Assembly (NCBI RefSeq): GCF_002954765.1
Contig: NZ_MTPW01000001.1
Location: 1,625,501-1,689,500 of the forward strand
Reading direction: 5' to 3'
DNA length: 64,000 bases
From: Nonlabens arenilitoris
GTDB lineage: Bacteria > Bacteroidota > Bacteroidia > Flavobacteriales > Flavobacteriaceae
Shown here: positions 37,255-45,863 of the stretch, one piece after another
Layout: each line of letters starts with the position of its first letter
How positions within the stretch are numbered: the stretch's first letter is position 1
Program-made: the position numbers and the translations under genes
The notes under the pieces: model-generated
Databases searched by the model: none
What the model was told of the DNA's origin: nothing
The model's input: only the letters and a program-made list of their open reading frames with translations

Positions 37255-37291
37255 TTGAGTAAGTTGTGGTATAAATCTCTATTCTTTTCCT

Positions 37292-37315
37292 AAAAGCAGA
37301 CTTAAGTATGCTTTT
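37292..37315. terminator. Possible terminator after the helicase gene
   Basis: AAAAGCA and TGCTTTT flank a ten-base loop containing the small palindrome ACTTAAGT, 40 bases past the helicase stop. Weak but well placed. Confidence 0.45.
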
Positions 37316-37467
37316 AAGAAAACTAGATTAGACTAAGATTATAGCTAACCTATTTCCCGCTTTTGCAAAAGGAAATATTTGAACTTGATTGTACCGTTTA
37401 TAACTTTAAATTCAATTTCTTGAAAGCAACTATTTTCAATTTTATGCATCTAGAATAAAAGACAATT

Positions 37468-39261
37468 ATGAAACGAGCCGCGCTATTATTTTTCCTACCG
37501 CTTTTTGCACTTGCTCAAACCTATCAATACGATTGGGCTGAGCGTGGCGGAACGTCAAGTGATGTAATTACTGGAACACCTTCACGTGATCACGACCACG
37601 AGCATATTTTAGATATAGCTGTAGATGCTAATAACAATTATTATTATTTAGCCCTTAGTATGAGTGGTAATGAAACTATTGGATCCCAAACCTATACGAG
37701 TTATGGTGCCAATATGGGACAAGATTTATTGCTTTTTTCAACGGATTGTTCTGGGAATTTTAGGTGGAGTAAAACTTTTGGTGGTGGAATGGATGTCTAT
37801 GGTGGTGGCGTAGAAGTGGATGCCTTAGGTGGGGTTTATGTCAGTGGTATTGTGTTACTTCGTAATAATCTAAGTGATATGGCGATGCAATTTGATGCTG
37901 ATTTTGCCTATAATCCTAATTTGACCTCAAGCACAGCTGGTCCTCATAACCAAACGTTGTTTATTATAAAATATGATACTCAAGGTGTTTTTCAATGGCT
38001 AGAATTACCTCAACAGGATAATTTAGCGGCAAGTGAAAGTACTTCTCGTAATTATGGTTTGGTAGTAGAAGATAATGGTACTATAACATTACAGACGCTT
38101 TTTATTGCTGGAACTCATTTTAATGGAAATATCATAGTTCCTAGTCCCTATAAAGGGTTAGTTATTCAAATGAATAAAGATGGTAATTATTTAAATCATT
38201 TTGATTATGACATCAGTGGTGAAATTACACTGGATCGCAATGTCATTTACCATTATGATCCATTAAATGGGCAGCACTATTTTGGAATACATGAGCGTAT
38301 TGGTGGCGGACAGCCGGTCACATTTAATAATATTCAACAAACAGGCTCCATTTTAATTGTCGCTTTGGATGCTTTAGGCAATGAATTATGGAGACATGAC
38401 AGTACCGCTAGTGGAAATATAAAAAGTATAACAACTGATGATCAATCAAATGTTTATTTGAGCGGATCTGCGACTAATACTTTAGGAAGTGGAAATGATG
38501 GTTTTGCAGGCTATACTCTTACTCAAGTTACTAGCCCTACGATTTCTGGAGGAGCAAATGCAAATTATGTCATAAAATTAAATGCAGCTGGAGTATTGCA
38601 ATGGGGAACTAATCCTACCTATACAACTGGCATAATTGCCACTGGATATGGTTTAGTAGTAAACGGAAATGAAGTTGCTATGGCTGGTGCAATGCTAAAT
38701 AATAATATTTGGGGCAACGCAACTTTTAATCGTGCTGCCAGTGGTAGCGCCCAAGAACCTGTAGTGGTGCTTATGGATAAAAACACAGGAATCGTAAGTG
38801 CGATAGAAGATATAGAAGGACCGTTGGGTTTTGATGATGAGGCCACAGCGATTGCCGTTGATAACTTTGGGAATTATGTGGTAGGTGGATATTTTACCAA
38901 TTCTATTTTTTTAAATGATCCTAATGTTTCCAGCATTACTAATTCTGGTGGTGATAGCGACTTCTGGTTTGCCAGACTTGCCAAAACAGATTGTAATGGT
39001 GCGCCTTTAAGTAATGAAGAGGTTACAAATGATTCCTTTAAAATTTATCCTAATCCTGCTAAAGATTTGATTACTATAATCACAAATGATAACAAGGAGA
39101 TGGAAAACTATGTTATTTATGATTTGAAAGGACAGCGTATCAAAGAGGAATCTATTGCAACTAGAAATATTAATATCTCAACCTTAGCTTCTGGAATTTA
39201 CATTTTGGAATTAGAAGATGTTAATGGAGCAAAACAAACTATAAAGTTAGTAAAAGAGTAA
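37468..39261 (+). CDS. Secreted beta-propeller-like protein with T9SS sorting domain
   Basis: 597 residues: signal peptide (MKRAALLFFLPLFALAQ); a long region of SBBP-like repeats with recurring patterns GNFRWSKTFGG, LGGVYVSG, GNELWRHD, QSNVYLSGSA and FGNYVVGGYF, about 30-510; and a type A T9SS C-terminal domain (FKIYPNPAKDLITI, LASGIYILELED). Typically such proteins are displayed on or released from the outer surface. It stands alone between the helicase gene and the toxin-antitoxin pair. Confidence 0.88.
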   Translation: MKRAALLFFLPLFALAQTYQYDWAERGGTSSDVITGTPSRDHDHEHILDIAVDANNNYYYLALSMSGNETIGSQTYTSYGANMGQDLLLFSTDCSGNFRWSKTFGGGMDVYGGGVEVDALGGVYVSGIVLLRNNLSDMAMQFDADFAYNPNLTSSTAGPHNQTLFIIKYDTQGVFQWLELPQQDNLAASESTSRNYGLVVEDNGTITLQTLFIAGTHFNGNIIVPSPYKGLVIQMNKDGNYLNHFDYDISGEITLDRNVIYHYDPLNGQHYFGIHERIGGGQPVTFNNIQQTGSILIVALDALGNELWRHDSTASGNIKSITTDDQSNVYLSGSATNTLGSGNDGFAGYTLTQVTSPTISGGANANYVIKLNAAGVLQWGTNPTYTTGIIATGYGLVVNGNEVAMAGAMLNNNIWGNATFNRAASGSAQEPVVVLMDKNTGIVSAIEDIEGPLGFDDEATAIAVDNFGNYVVGGYFTNSIFLNDPNVSSITNSGGDSDFWFARLAKTDCNGAPLSNEEVTNDSFKIYPNPAKDLITIITNDNKEMENYVIYDLKGQRIKEESIATRNINISTLASGIYILELEDVNGAKQTIKLVKE

Positions 39262-39290
39262 TTCTAGGAAATAAGTTGCTACGTAAATGG

Positions 39291-39306
39291 TGCTTTCGCG
39301 AAAGCG
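39291..39306. repeat. Dispersed palindrome upstream of the toxin-antitoxin pair
   Basis: TGCTTTCGCGAAAGCG; the inner 14 bases are a perfect palindrome. It lies about 75 bases before the antitoxin start. Confidence 0.85.
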
Positions 39307-39343
39307 AAATCGTGGAAATGAAAGGCCTTTTTCGAAATTTATA

Positions 39344-39375
39344 TATATTTGTATATAATATACTAATGTATATAA
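39344..39375 (+). promoter_or_regulatory. Promoter and probable operator of the toxin-antitoxin operon
   Basis: TATATTTG at 39344-39351 matches the -7 consensus. TGTATATAA occurs twice, at 39350-39358 and 39367-39375 (17-base period), ending eight bases before the ATG. This is what an RHH antitoxin operator with two phased half-sites would look like. Confidence 0.5.
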
Positions 39376-39382
39376 AATTATT

Positions 39383-39634
39383 ATGAGAAAGAATATAGAT
39401 TTAGATAAAACGACATTACTCAAGCTTAAAATCCTTGCCGCTTTTGAAGATACTAGTGTGAAAGCGCTGATCGAGAAACTGGTGGAGCGTTTTGTCAAAG
39501 AAAAGGAACATGAACAGTTGCAACAACTTTCCAAGGAAGAGAAAGAAGATTTAGGCTTGCTTGCCCTTATGCAACAGTCTGATAGAGATGAATATGTTTC
39601 TAGGGATGAAGTTATGAAAGTCCTTGACGAATAA
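39383..39634 (+). CDS. RHH-like antitoxin
   Basis: 83-residue antitoxin. The N-terminus (KNIDLDKTTLLKLKILAAFE) fits a ribbon-helix-helix DNA-binding domain: a short strand, then two helices ending near residue 45. The acidic C-terminal tail (KEEKEDLGLL, SRDEVMKVLDE) would bind and neutralise the toxin. The stop overlaps the toxin ATG by one base (TAATG), the classic antitoxin-first order. The family within the RHH group is not certain. Confidence 0.85.
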   Translation: MRKNIDLDKTTLLKLKILAAFEDTSVKALIEKLVERFVKEKEHEQLQQLSKEEKEDLGLLALMQQSDRDEYVSRDEVMKVLDE

Positions 39635-39900
39635 TGGAGGTTATTTTTCTCAAATCTTTTTTAAAAGATCTAAAAAAGGTCAAAAATAAAAAGCTGAAAC
39701 AACAGGTAAAAGATGCAATTCTTGAAGTGGAAAAAGCTAAAACCGTTTCTGAAATTTCAAATATTAAAAAGCTATCGGGATTTCTAGGTGTTTATAGGAT
39801 TAGAATAGGCTCGTATAGAATAGGATTGTATGTCAATGATAGCCGTGTTGAATTTGCCAGATTTGTAAAACGAGCTGATATCTATAAATTATTTCCATAG
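39634..39900 (+). CDS. RelE/ParE-family toxin
   Basis: 88 residues, basic, with the family-typical end YRIRIGSYRIGLYV ... FVKRADIYKLFP and the N-terminal FLKSFLKDLKKVKNKKL helix. RelE members cleave mRNA at the ribosome, ParE members poison gyrase; the sequence does not decide which. It is the last gene before the intact lhr-like gene, at the right end of the presumed island, where such a module could stabilise the island. Confidence 0.9.
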   Translation: MEVIFLKSFLKDLKKVKNKKLKQQVKDAILEVEKAKTVSEISNIKKLSGFLGVYRIRIGSYRIGLYVNDSRVEFARFVKRADIYKLFP

Positions 39901-40007
39901 TCAATTAGTGTAGATATAGACAATGCACACATAAATAGTTGGCATATCAAATCTTAAATCTTTTTAAGACTATTTAATGGAGTAATTCCCTTTTATTTTT
40001 CGAGTTC

Positions 40008-40032
40008 AATTTCAAATTCGAGTTCAACTTCA
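40008..40032 (-). repeat. Imperfect (TTGAAN)n tract after the Lhr-like gene
   Basis: On the minus strand TTGAAC, TCGAAT, TTGAAA, TTGAAC follow in register just beyond the helicase stop. This tract is non-coding. Confidence 0.6.
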
Positions 40033-40035
40033 CCA

Positions 40036-42492
40036 CTATTCCCACTTCAATTGCATGCGCTTAATTCTATCGGCTAGCTTTTCACTGGAGAGTTTTTCGC
40101 GTAAGCGATCTGTGATGATAGGAAAGGAGAATGGAGTAGGTTTTTCACAGGCTTTCCAAATGATTTCTTGTTGCTGGATGCGTTCTAGGGCTTCTCGCAA
40201 ACGGTATTCTTCAATAGCGTTTTCAAAGGTCTCTGTATATGCCTGACGGAATAATAGATTATCAGGTTCATTATCTCTAAATACTTCAAACAGTAGTTGA
40301 CTACTATTTTGTAGATGTTTGGTTTTAATCAATTTATTAGGATAACCTGAAAAAACGAGTCCAGATATAACTGCGATGTCCCTAAATTTTCTGCGAGCCA
40401 TCTCAGTAGCGTTCATACTGGCTTGCAGGTCTTGTGATAACATGTCTGGAGTGAGTAAATCATTATCTAGAATTTCTTGCATATCAAATTCTAGATCACT
40501 TAAAATTTCAAAACCGTAATCATTAAATGCTAGTGAGAATGTTATTGGTTTCAATAAACTAGCGCGATAAGCTATGATTCCTGCCATGGCTTCATGGACA
40601 AATCTACCTTCAAAAGGATAGAACACTGCATGATAACCTTCACGAGTTTTAAAAGTCTCAATCAGGAATTGGTTCTTTTGTGGAACGATGCTCTCTCGCT
40701 GTTGTCTTTTGATAATATCTTTAAGTGCTTTTACTTCTGGTGTGCGTTTTTTGCCGGTTTGAAAGTTCTCCATTTCGTCGCGTAACAACTCGCCTAATTG
40801 TGCGCTCAATGGTAAACGACTTCCTTGCCAGTTAGAAACTCTTGCTCTTTTCTTAGAAGATAATCGCACTTGGGCAACCATACCTTTTAACCGTACAAAT
40901 TCAAGTGTACGACCACCTAAAACAAAAACGTCACCACGACTTAATTTGCTAATAAAATATTCTTCTATTGACCCAATGTAACCGCCAGAAACAAATTTTA
41001 CACTCACTGTGGTTCCTGTAACAATTGTTCCCATTTGCAAGCGATGTCGCATGGCAATCTTACGGTCATCTATAAAATACCGACCGGTATCATCTATTTT
41101 TACTTTCTTATATTCATCATAGGATTGTAAGGAAGAGCTACCGTAAACAATGAAATCTAAGCACCATTTCCATTCCTCTTCAGTAAGTGCGGCAAAGCAA
41201 AAAGTGCCTTTCACTTCAGGAAAAATCTCATCAGGATAAAAACCGCCAGAAACGGCTAGTGTACACAAATATTGAATCAAGACATCATAACAAAGTAAAT
41301 AAGGCAATCGATCTTCTACCGCTTGTGTGGCAACAGCTTTTTGTAAAGCGCTGGCTTCTATCAACTCCAGTGCATGTGTCGGTAAAAAGTGAATCAGACT
41401 GGTTTCTCCTGGTCTATGTCCTGAACGTCCAGCACGTTGTAGAAAACGAGCCACACCTTTAGGTCCGCCGACTTGTATAATAGTTTCTACCGGAGCAAAA
41501 TCTACCCCTAAATCTAGCGATGAGGTACAAACACAAGCTTTTAAGCTTTCGTTTCTAATCGCATTTTCTACCCAAATTCTGGTTTCCTTATTGATGGAGC
41601 CGTGGTGCATCGCCACCTCGCCAGCAAATTCAGGATGTTGCGACATGAGTGATTGGAACCAAAGCTCGCATTGCGCTCTTGTATTCGTAAAAATTAAGGT
41701 AGAGCGACTAGAATTGATAATAGCTACCACTTCTTTTAACAAGTGCAACCCGAGATGACCACGCCATGGAAATTTATCCATACTGGCTGGAATAATGGAC
41801 TGCACTTTTATGTCTTTTTTTATGTTGGCTTTAATTAAAACGCTTTCGCGAAAGCGTGTTTCATCAACGCCTAACAACACCTCACGAGCTTGCTCAAGAT
41901 TACCAATGGTAGCACTAATTCCCCAAACTCTGATGTCTTTACTCAAACTCAACAGGCGAGAAATTCCTAGTTCCATCTGTACGCCACGTTTAGTGCCTAG
42001 TAGTTCATGCCATTCATCAATAATGATAGCTTGACAATCTTTGAAGATTTTTGCATGGTCTTTTGAGCCTAATAACAAATGCAAACTCTCTGGTGTAGTG
42101 ATGAGCAAATCGGGCATGGATTTGCGCTGTGCAGTGCGTTCTTTAGCACTCGTATCACCACTGCGTATTCCAACAGTAAAAGGTAAGATACCATCAACAA
42201 ATCGTTGTGATGCTTGTGCAATCTCTTGAGAAAGCGACCGCAAAGGAGTAATCCATATCGCCTTGAGTCCTTTTTTAGGTTTCTTTTTATAATCTGGATT
42301 CTTCTTAATGTAGTCCAGAACAACAGCTACCCAAAGGGCATAAGTTTTTCCACTACCAGTAGGTGCGTTCAACAAACCATGTTTACCCGATAGAAAAGCA
42401 TCCCAAGTCTTTTTTTGAAACGGAAAAGCTTCCCAACCTTGCTGGTTGAAAAATTCTTCGGCGATATGGAAAAGCTCTTTTCTATTCATCAT
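40036..42492 (-). CDS. Ligase-associated DEXH-box helicase (Lhr-like)
   Basis: 818-residue SF2 helicase of the Lhr-core type: Walker A NAPTGSGKTYALWV near 38-51, DEWHE box near 155, SATIG motif III, motif VI RFLQRAGRSGHRPGE near 355-369, then winged-helix and Lhr-specific C-terminal domains. Family members occur with an ATP-dependent ligase and a beta-lactamase-fold exonuclease in the 'ligase-associated DNA damage response' cluster, exactly as here. It overlaps the ligase gene by 11 bases. Its 3' end (about 97 bases) recurs as a decayed copy at 26493-26594. The metallophosphoesterase PdeM often found at this end of the cluster is not present. Confidence 0.93.
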   Translation of the reverse strand: MMNRKELFHIAEEFFNQQGWEAFPFQKKTWDAFLSGKHGLLNAPTGSGKTYALWVAVVLDYIKKNPDYKKKPKKGLKAIWITPLRSLSQEIAQASQRFVDGILPFTVGIRSGDTSAKERTAQRKSMPDLLITTPESLHLLLGSKDHAKIFKDCQAIIIDEWHELLGTKRGVQMELGISRLLSLSKDIRVWGISATIGNLEQAREVLLGVDETRFRESVLIKANIKKDIKVQSIIPASMDKFPWRGHLGLHLLKEVVAIINSSRSTLIFTNTRAQCELWFQSLMSQHPEFAGEVAMHHGSINKETRIWVENAIRNESLKACVCTSSLDLGVDFAPVETIIQVGGPKGVARFLQRAGRSGHRPGETSLIHFLPTHALELIEASALQKAVATQAVEDRLPYLLCYDVLIQYLCTLAVSGGFYPDEIFPEVKGTFCFAALTEEEWKWCLDFIVYGSSSLQSYDEYKKVKIDDTGRYFIDDRKIAMRHRLQMGTIVTGTTVSVKFVSGGYIGSIEEYFISKLSRGDVFVLGGRTLEFVRLKGMVAQVRLSSKKRARVSNWQGSRLPLSAQLGELLRDEMENFQTGKKRTPEVKALKDIIKRQQRESIVPQKNQFLIETFKTREGYHAVFYPFEGRFVHEAMAGIIAYRASLLKPITFSLAFNDYGFEILSDLEFDMQEILDNDLLTPDMLSQDLQASMNATEMARRKFRDIAVISGLVFSGYPNKLIKTKHLQNSSQLLFEVFRDNEPDNLLFRQAYTETFENAIEEYRLREALERIQQQEIIWKACEKPTPFSFPIITDRLREKLSSEKLADRIKRMQLKWE
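41841..41856. repeat. Dispersed palindrome, perfect copy in the Lhr-like gene
   Basis: CGCTTTCGCGAAAGCG lies inside the helicase coding sequence. Confidence 0.9.
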
Positions 42493-44122
42493 TTAGAAAT
42501 CCTCCATCAGTGGGAATAAGTGCTTTTAAATCGTCTATTGTATTTGCTTCCTCTATAGGTTTATCTGTACGCCATCTTAAAATTCTAGGGAAACGAGTAG
42601 CTACTCCAGATTTATGTCGTTTACTAGGAGCTATTCCTTCAAAAGCGATTTCAAAAACATGATGAGGTTTTACAGAACGCACTGGACCAAAACGTTCTAG
42701 AGTATTCTTCTTTATCCAGGCATCTATCTTCCTAAATTCTACATCGGTAAGACCTGAATAAGCCTTTGCAAAGGTGACAAGTTCACCATCTTGCCATAGT
42801 CCAAATGTGTAGTCAGTATAGAGATTTGCTCTACGACCATGTCCACGCATGGCATAAGTAAGAACAGCATCGATGGTAAAAGGATCTACTTTCCATTTCC
42901 ACCAGTCGCCTTTTTTACGACCAACTAGATAAGGACTATCCTTTCTTTTTAACATCAATCCTTCAGATTTACGTTCTGCGCTGCGTTCTCTTTCTTTTGC
43001 GACTTCTTCCCAAGAATTAAAATTCATGGTTTCTGATAGGAGCAAAGGCACTTGGTTTGAACTTGAACTTGAATTTGAACTTGAATGTTGAACTGAGGTG
43101 ATAAGTTTATCGAGTAATGATCTGCGTTCTTGAAAGGATTTATCGCGTATATCTTCACCTTGCCATTCTAATAAGTCATAAGCAACAATCACTACAGGAA
43201 CATCTGCGAGTAATTTTTTACCTACGGTTTTGCGACCTATCCTAGTTTGCAGGTCATTGAAGTTGAGAATCTGTCCGTCTTTATATGGTAAGATTTCACC
43301 GTCAATTACAGTTCCATCTGGAATAACATTGATAAACTTTTGAAATTCGGGATATTTATCTGTTACTAATTCTTCACCTCGTGACCACACAAATAGCTCA
43401 CCAGATCTGATAATAGTCTGTGATCGTATGCCATCCCATTTATGCTCAGCACTCCATTGTGTGACATCACCTAAATCTGTAATCACGCCTTCTACCGCAT
43501 AAGCCAGATAAAATGGATAAGGTTTACCGCGCATGGCTACCTCATTGTCTTCATAAATGAGTTCTTGAAAGGTAGTGTTTTCTCCTGTCCAACTTCCCAT
43601 AAGTTTATGAGCAAGTATATCTTGATCTATTCCTGTGGCTTGAGATAATGCACGAGTCATCAATTTTTGAGAAACACCTATTCTGAATCCACCCGTCATT
43701 ATTTTATTAAATACAAAACGCTCATAGTAATTAAGTTTCAACCAGTTTTCTTGTAGATAAGCTTTCTTATCAGCATCTTCCTTTTTACGTAGCGCAATCA
43801 GTTCTTTTATGATTTGTGAAAGTGATTTATCTGAGGACTCGTTCGTGGTCGGTAGAATTAGAGCAATAGTTTCTGCTAGGTCACCTACAATGTGGTACGA
43901 TTCTTCAAACAGCCATAATGGAATACCACTTATTTCTGTTGCCCATTCTCTCATGAGTGTTGTATTCACAGGACGTTTAGGTCTGCGATGAGATAATATA
44001 GCTATAGTCCATAGTTTATCATCATCTGGTGCGGTTTTAAAATACTCGGTAAGCGCAGCCACTTTAAGTGTGGTCTTATTGGTACCATCTATAATTCTTA
44101 TGAGTTCTGCAAACTGTTTCAT
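42482..44122 (-). CDS. ATP-dependent DNA ligase (ligase-associated DNA damage cluster)
   Basis: 546 residues: an N-terminal helical domain (to about 200), then the adenylation domain with the nucleophile Lys in AEHKWDGIRSQT (about 229), DGEILPYKDG and EGLMLKRKDSPY, and an OB fold ending in FEIAFEGIAPSKRHKSGVATRFPRI (a landmark around 490-514). It seals nicks with ATP, in addition to the NAD-dependent LigA expected elsewhere. Odd feature: residues about 340-355 are a serine tract (HSSSNSSSSSNQ) encoded by a TTGAAC hexamer tract, probably a surface loop enlarged by repeat expansion. Confidence 0.93.
   Translation of the reverse strand: MKQFAELIRIIDGTNKTTLKVAALTEYFKTAPDDDKLWTIAILSHRRPKRPVNTTLMREWATEISGIPLWLFEESYHIVGDLAETIALILPTTNESSDKSLSQIIKELIALRKKEDADKKAYLQENWLKLNYYERFVFNKIMTGGFRIGVSQKLMTRALSQATGIDQDILAHKLMGSWTGENTTFQELIYEDNEVAMRGKPYPFYLAYAVEGVITDLGDVTQWSAEHKWDGIRSQTIIRSGELFVWSRGEELVTDKYPEFQKFINVIPDGTVIDGEILPYKDGQILNFNDLQTRIGRKTVGKKLLADVPVVIVAYDLLEWQGEDIRDKSFQERRSLLDKLITSVQHSSSNSSSSSNQVPLLLSETMNFNSWEEVAKERERSAERKSEGLMLKRKDSPYLVGRKKGDWWKWKVDPFTIDAVLTYAMRGHGRRANLYTDYTFGLWQDGELVTFAKAYSGLTDVEFRKIDAWIKKNTLERFGPVRSVKPHHVFEIAFEGIAPSKRHKSGVATRFPRILRWRTDKPIEEANTIDDLKALIPTDGGFLNDE
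43057..43090. repeat. (TTGAAC)n hexamer tract inside the ligase gene
   Basis: Five consecutive TTGAAY units, on the plus strand, encode the Ser/Asn tract of the ligase on the minus strand. The length is a multiple of three, so the frame is kept. Confidence 0.75.
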
Positions 44123-44127
44123 GGCGC

Positions 44128-45189
44128 TTATTTAGAAGACGAAAAGTTTGTGTTTGAAGATTTTACTTCATCTTGAGAATCCATGTTCTCAGACTCATTA
44201 AGGTTTTCACCTTCGTATTGTGTTCTTTCACTAATTGCGTTAAGACCTTTATGTTCTCTTAAATATCTAGCAAAAATATCTTGATAGCCATGTGTAGTGA
44301 TTACATTTTCACAACCAGTAGCATCAATACTGTCTAGCAGTCCATCCCAATCACAGTGGTCCGATAGTACAAAGCCTTTATCTATAGCGCGTCTACGTCT
44401 AGCGCCTCTAAATGCCATCCAGCCACTTGCACTAGCCGTTACGTACGGCACCATTTTACGTATCCATGGACTGCCATGAGCGCTAGGTGGAGCTACTACT
44501 ATGTTTCCTGCAAGTTCTTCTTTGGTAGTTTCTTTAGTTATTAAATATGTAGGTGGAAAATCTATAAGTTCTCGCAATACTTCGGTCATTTTAAAGACCG
44601 CACCATGGCAATAAATTTTCATCTGTGAAGTGTCGAGATGTTTAATAAGCCGTTGTGCTTTACCTAAGGAGTAGGCAAAAAGTACAGAGGTCTTACCATC
44701 AGCATGATTTTGAGCACACCAGATGTTTACATCTTCCATTACCTGTGATTGTGATTGCCATTTAAAAGCTGGTAGCCCAAAGGTACACTCTGTTATAAAG
44801 GTGTCGCATTTTACAGGTTGATATGGTGTCGATATACCATCATCTTCAGTTTTATAATCTCCTGTAAAAACCCATACTTCATCTTTGTGCTCTACACGTA
44901 TCTGACTAGAGCCAGGTATGTGACCAGCTGGATGAAATGAAAATTTTACATTGTTGATGAGCAGGTTTTCGCCGTGAGCCATACCAGACACATTGATGTC
45001 ACCTAGACGATGTTTAATGATGGGTACATTGTCATGTTGGGTAATGTAATTTTTATGTCCCCATCGGGAATGGTCTGCATGTCCATGAGTGATCAGTGCT
45101 TTATCCACTGGTTGCCATGGATCCAGATAAACTCTTGCCGCAGCGCAGTAGATACCTTTTTTAGTAAATTGAAGTAGAGGTTTGCCCAT
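44128..45189 (-). CDS. Ligase-associated DNA damage response exonuclease (metallo-beta-lactamase fold)
   Basis: 353 residues, SNM1/CPSF-like fold. THGHADHSRWGH near 34-45 gives the HxHxDH zinc motif; further ligands in FHPAGHIPGSSQI and FTGDYKTEDDG, and a C-terminal LSDHCDWDGLL and VITTHGYQ. It should be a nuclease acting with the downstream ligase (5-bp gap) and helicase in end processing. The C-terminal 30 residues are Ser/Asn/Glu-rich and look disordered. First gene of this minus-strand operon. Confidence 0.92.
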   Translation of the reverse strand: MGKPLLQFTKKGIYCAAARVYLDPWQPVDKALITHGHADHSRWGHKNYITQHDNVPIIKHRLGDINVSGMAHGENLLINNVKFSFHPAGHIPGSSQIRVEHKDEVWVFTGDYKTEDDGISTPYQPVKCDTFITECTFGLPAFKWQSQSQVMEDVNIWCAQNHADGKTSVLFAYSLGKAQRLIKHLDTSQMKIYCHGAVFKMTEVLRELIDFPPTYLITKETTKEELAGNIVVAPPSAHGSPWIRKMVPYVTASASGWMAFRGARRRRAIDKGFVLSDHCDWDGLLDSIDATGCENVITTHGYQDIFARYLREHKGLNAISERTQYEGENLNESENMDSQDEVKSSNTNFSSSK

Positions 45190-45261
45190 TGCTTAAAGTT
45201 AAGCACTGGTATCGAAAAAGTGAGTAGGTTTAAGATAATTTTATTAGGGATTGATACTGTC

Positions 45262-45290
45262 TTTTTCTTCTAGTTCGAGTTCTAATTCTT
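45262..45290 (-). repeat. Degenerate GAACTN tract after a lipoprotein gene
   Basis: On the minus strand GAAGAATTAGAACTCGAA followed by CTAGAAGAA lies just past the annotated stop. In the +1 frame it would encode LEELELELEE, so it may be the real C-terminus of the preceding gene. Confidence 0.5.
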
Positions 45291-45761
45291 CTAGGTTTTT
45301 AAAAGATTCTCTTTAGATTTTTGTTGAGCAAACACTTCCATCATCTGAATCTTAAATTCATCTAGTGCAATTATAACCAGATCATAACGTTCTTGTTGCT
45401 TTTTACTATCATATGTATTATGTGTAAGTAAAGCGTGGTAGGACTTAACTCTAGTTTCAAGTACTTTTAATCTAGATTTCACTGGTTGACTGGCTACTTC
45501 TTCTGGTACACTTACAGTCATGTCATCTATAAAAGTGGCTAGCCGTAGTGCCGCAGCAGTAGAATGGTCAAAGTTTTCAAGCTCTGTTATAAAGCTTTGA
45601 TATGCGTCCCATTTTGTCGATAATTGCTGTGCATCTCCTTTTAACACCATGCGTGACATAGCGGGATCAAAGGTTGTTTCTAAGCTTTGCTCAACTACTG
45701 GAACGGGTTCCTCTTTTTGCCCGCAAGAAATAAATAATACTAATAGTAATAAATAACGCAT
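45291..45761 (-). CDS. Lipoprotein of unknown function (C-terminus possibly frameshifted)
   Basis: 156 residues with a lipobox at LFISC (Cys13) and an otherwise helical mature part (about 140 residues) with no recognised domain. After the stop at 45291 the +1 frame continues in an acidic Leu-Glu repeat and ends ...EKDSINP at 45244; one extra A in the TTTTAAAAACC stretch would join the two. The Leu-Glu composition resembles the linker of the giant helicase, which is also encoded by GAACTT-like repeats. Next upstream gene is another lipoprotein, separated by a terminator. Confidence 0.65.
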   Translation of the reverse strand: MRYLLLLVLFISCGQKEEPVPVVEQSLETTFDPAMSRMVLKGDAQQLSTKWDAYQSFITELENFDHSTAAALRLATFIDDMTVSVPEEVASQPVKSRLKVLETRVKSYHALLTHNTYDSKKQQERYDLVIIALDEFKIQMMEVFAQQKSKENLLKT

Positions 45762-45808
45762 AGGTTAATAACGTATAAGTACAAAGATGATTATATTGTT
45801 TATATAAA

Positions 45809-45839
45809 AAAAGTATCGTGATAGAATCACGATACTTTT
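45809..45839. terminator. Strong hairpin terminator
   Basis: AAAAGTATCGTGAT, loop AGA, ATCACGATACTTTT: a perfect 14-bp stem with A/T ends just after the lipoprotein gene at 45864-46541 (minus strand). Confidence 0.9.
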
Positions 45840-45863
45840 CTAATTTTAAAATGAGAATATTAA

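Noticed and set aside
26595..40035. An integrase or transposase inside the island
   Set aside because: None of the genes shows tyrosine or serine recombinase or DDE motifs; the island call rests only on the flanking repeat and content.
40036..45189. Lhr-like helicase, ligase and exonuclease as a phage-defence system
   Set aside because: This set is the known ligase-associated DNA damage response cluster, widespread and best explained as repair.
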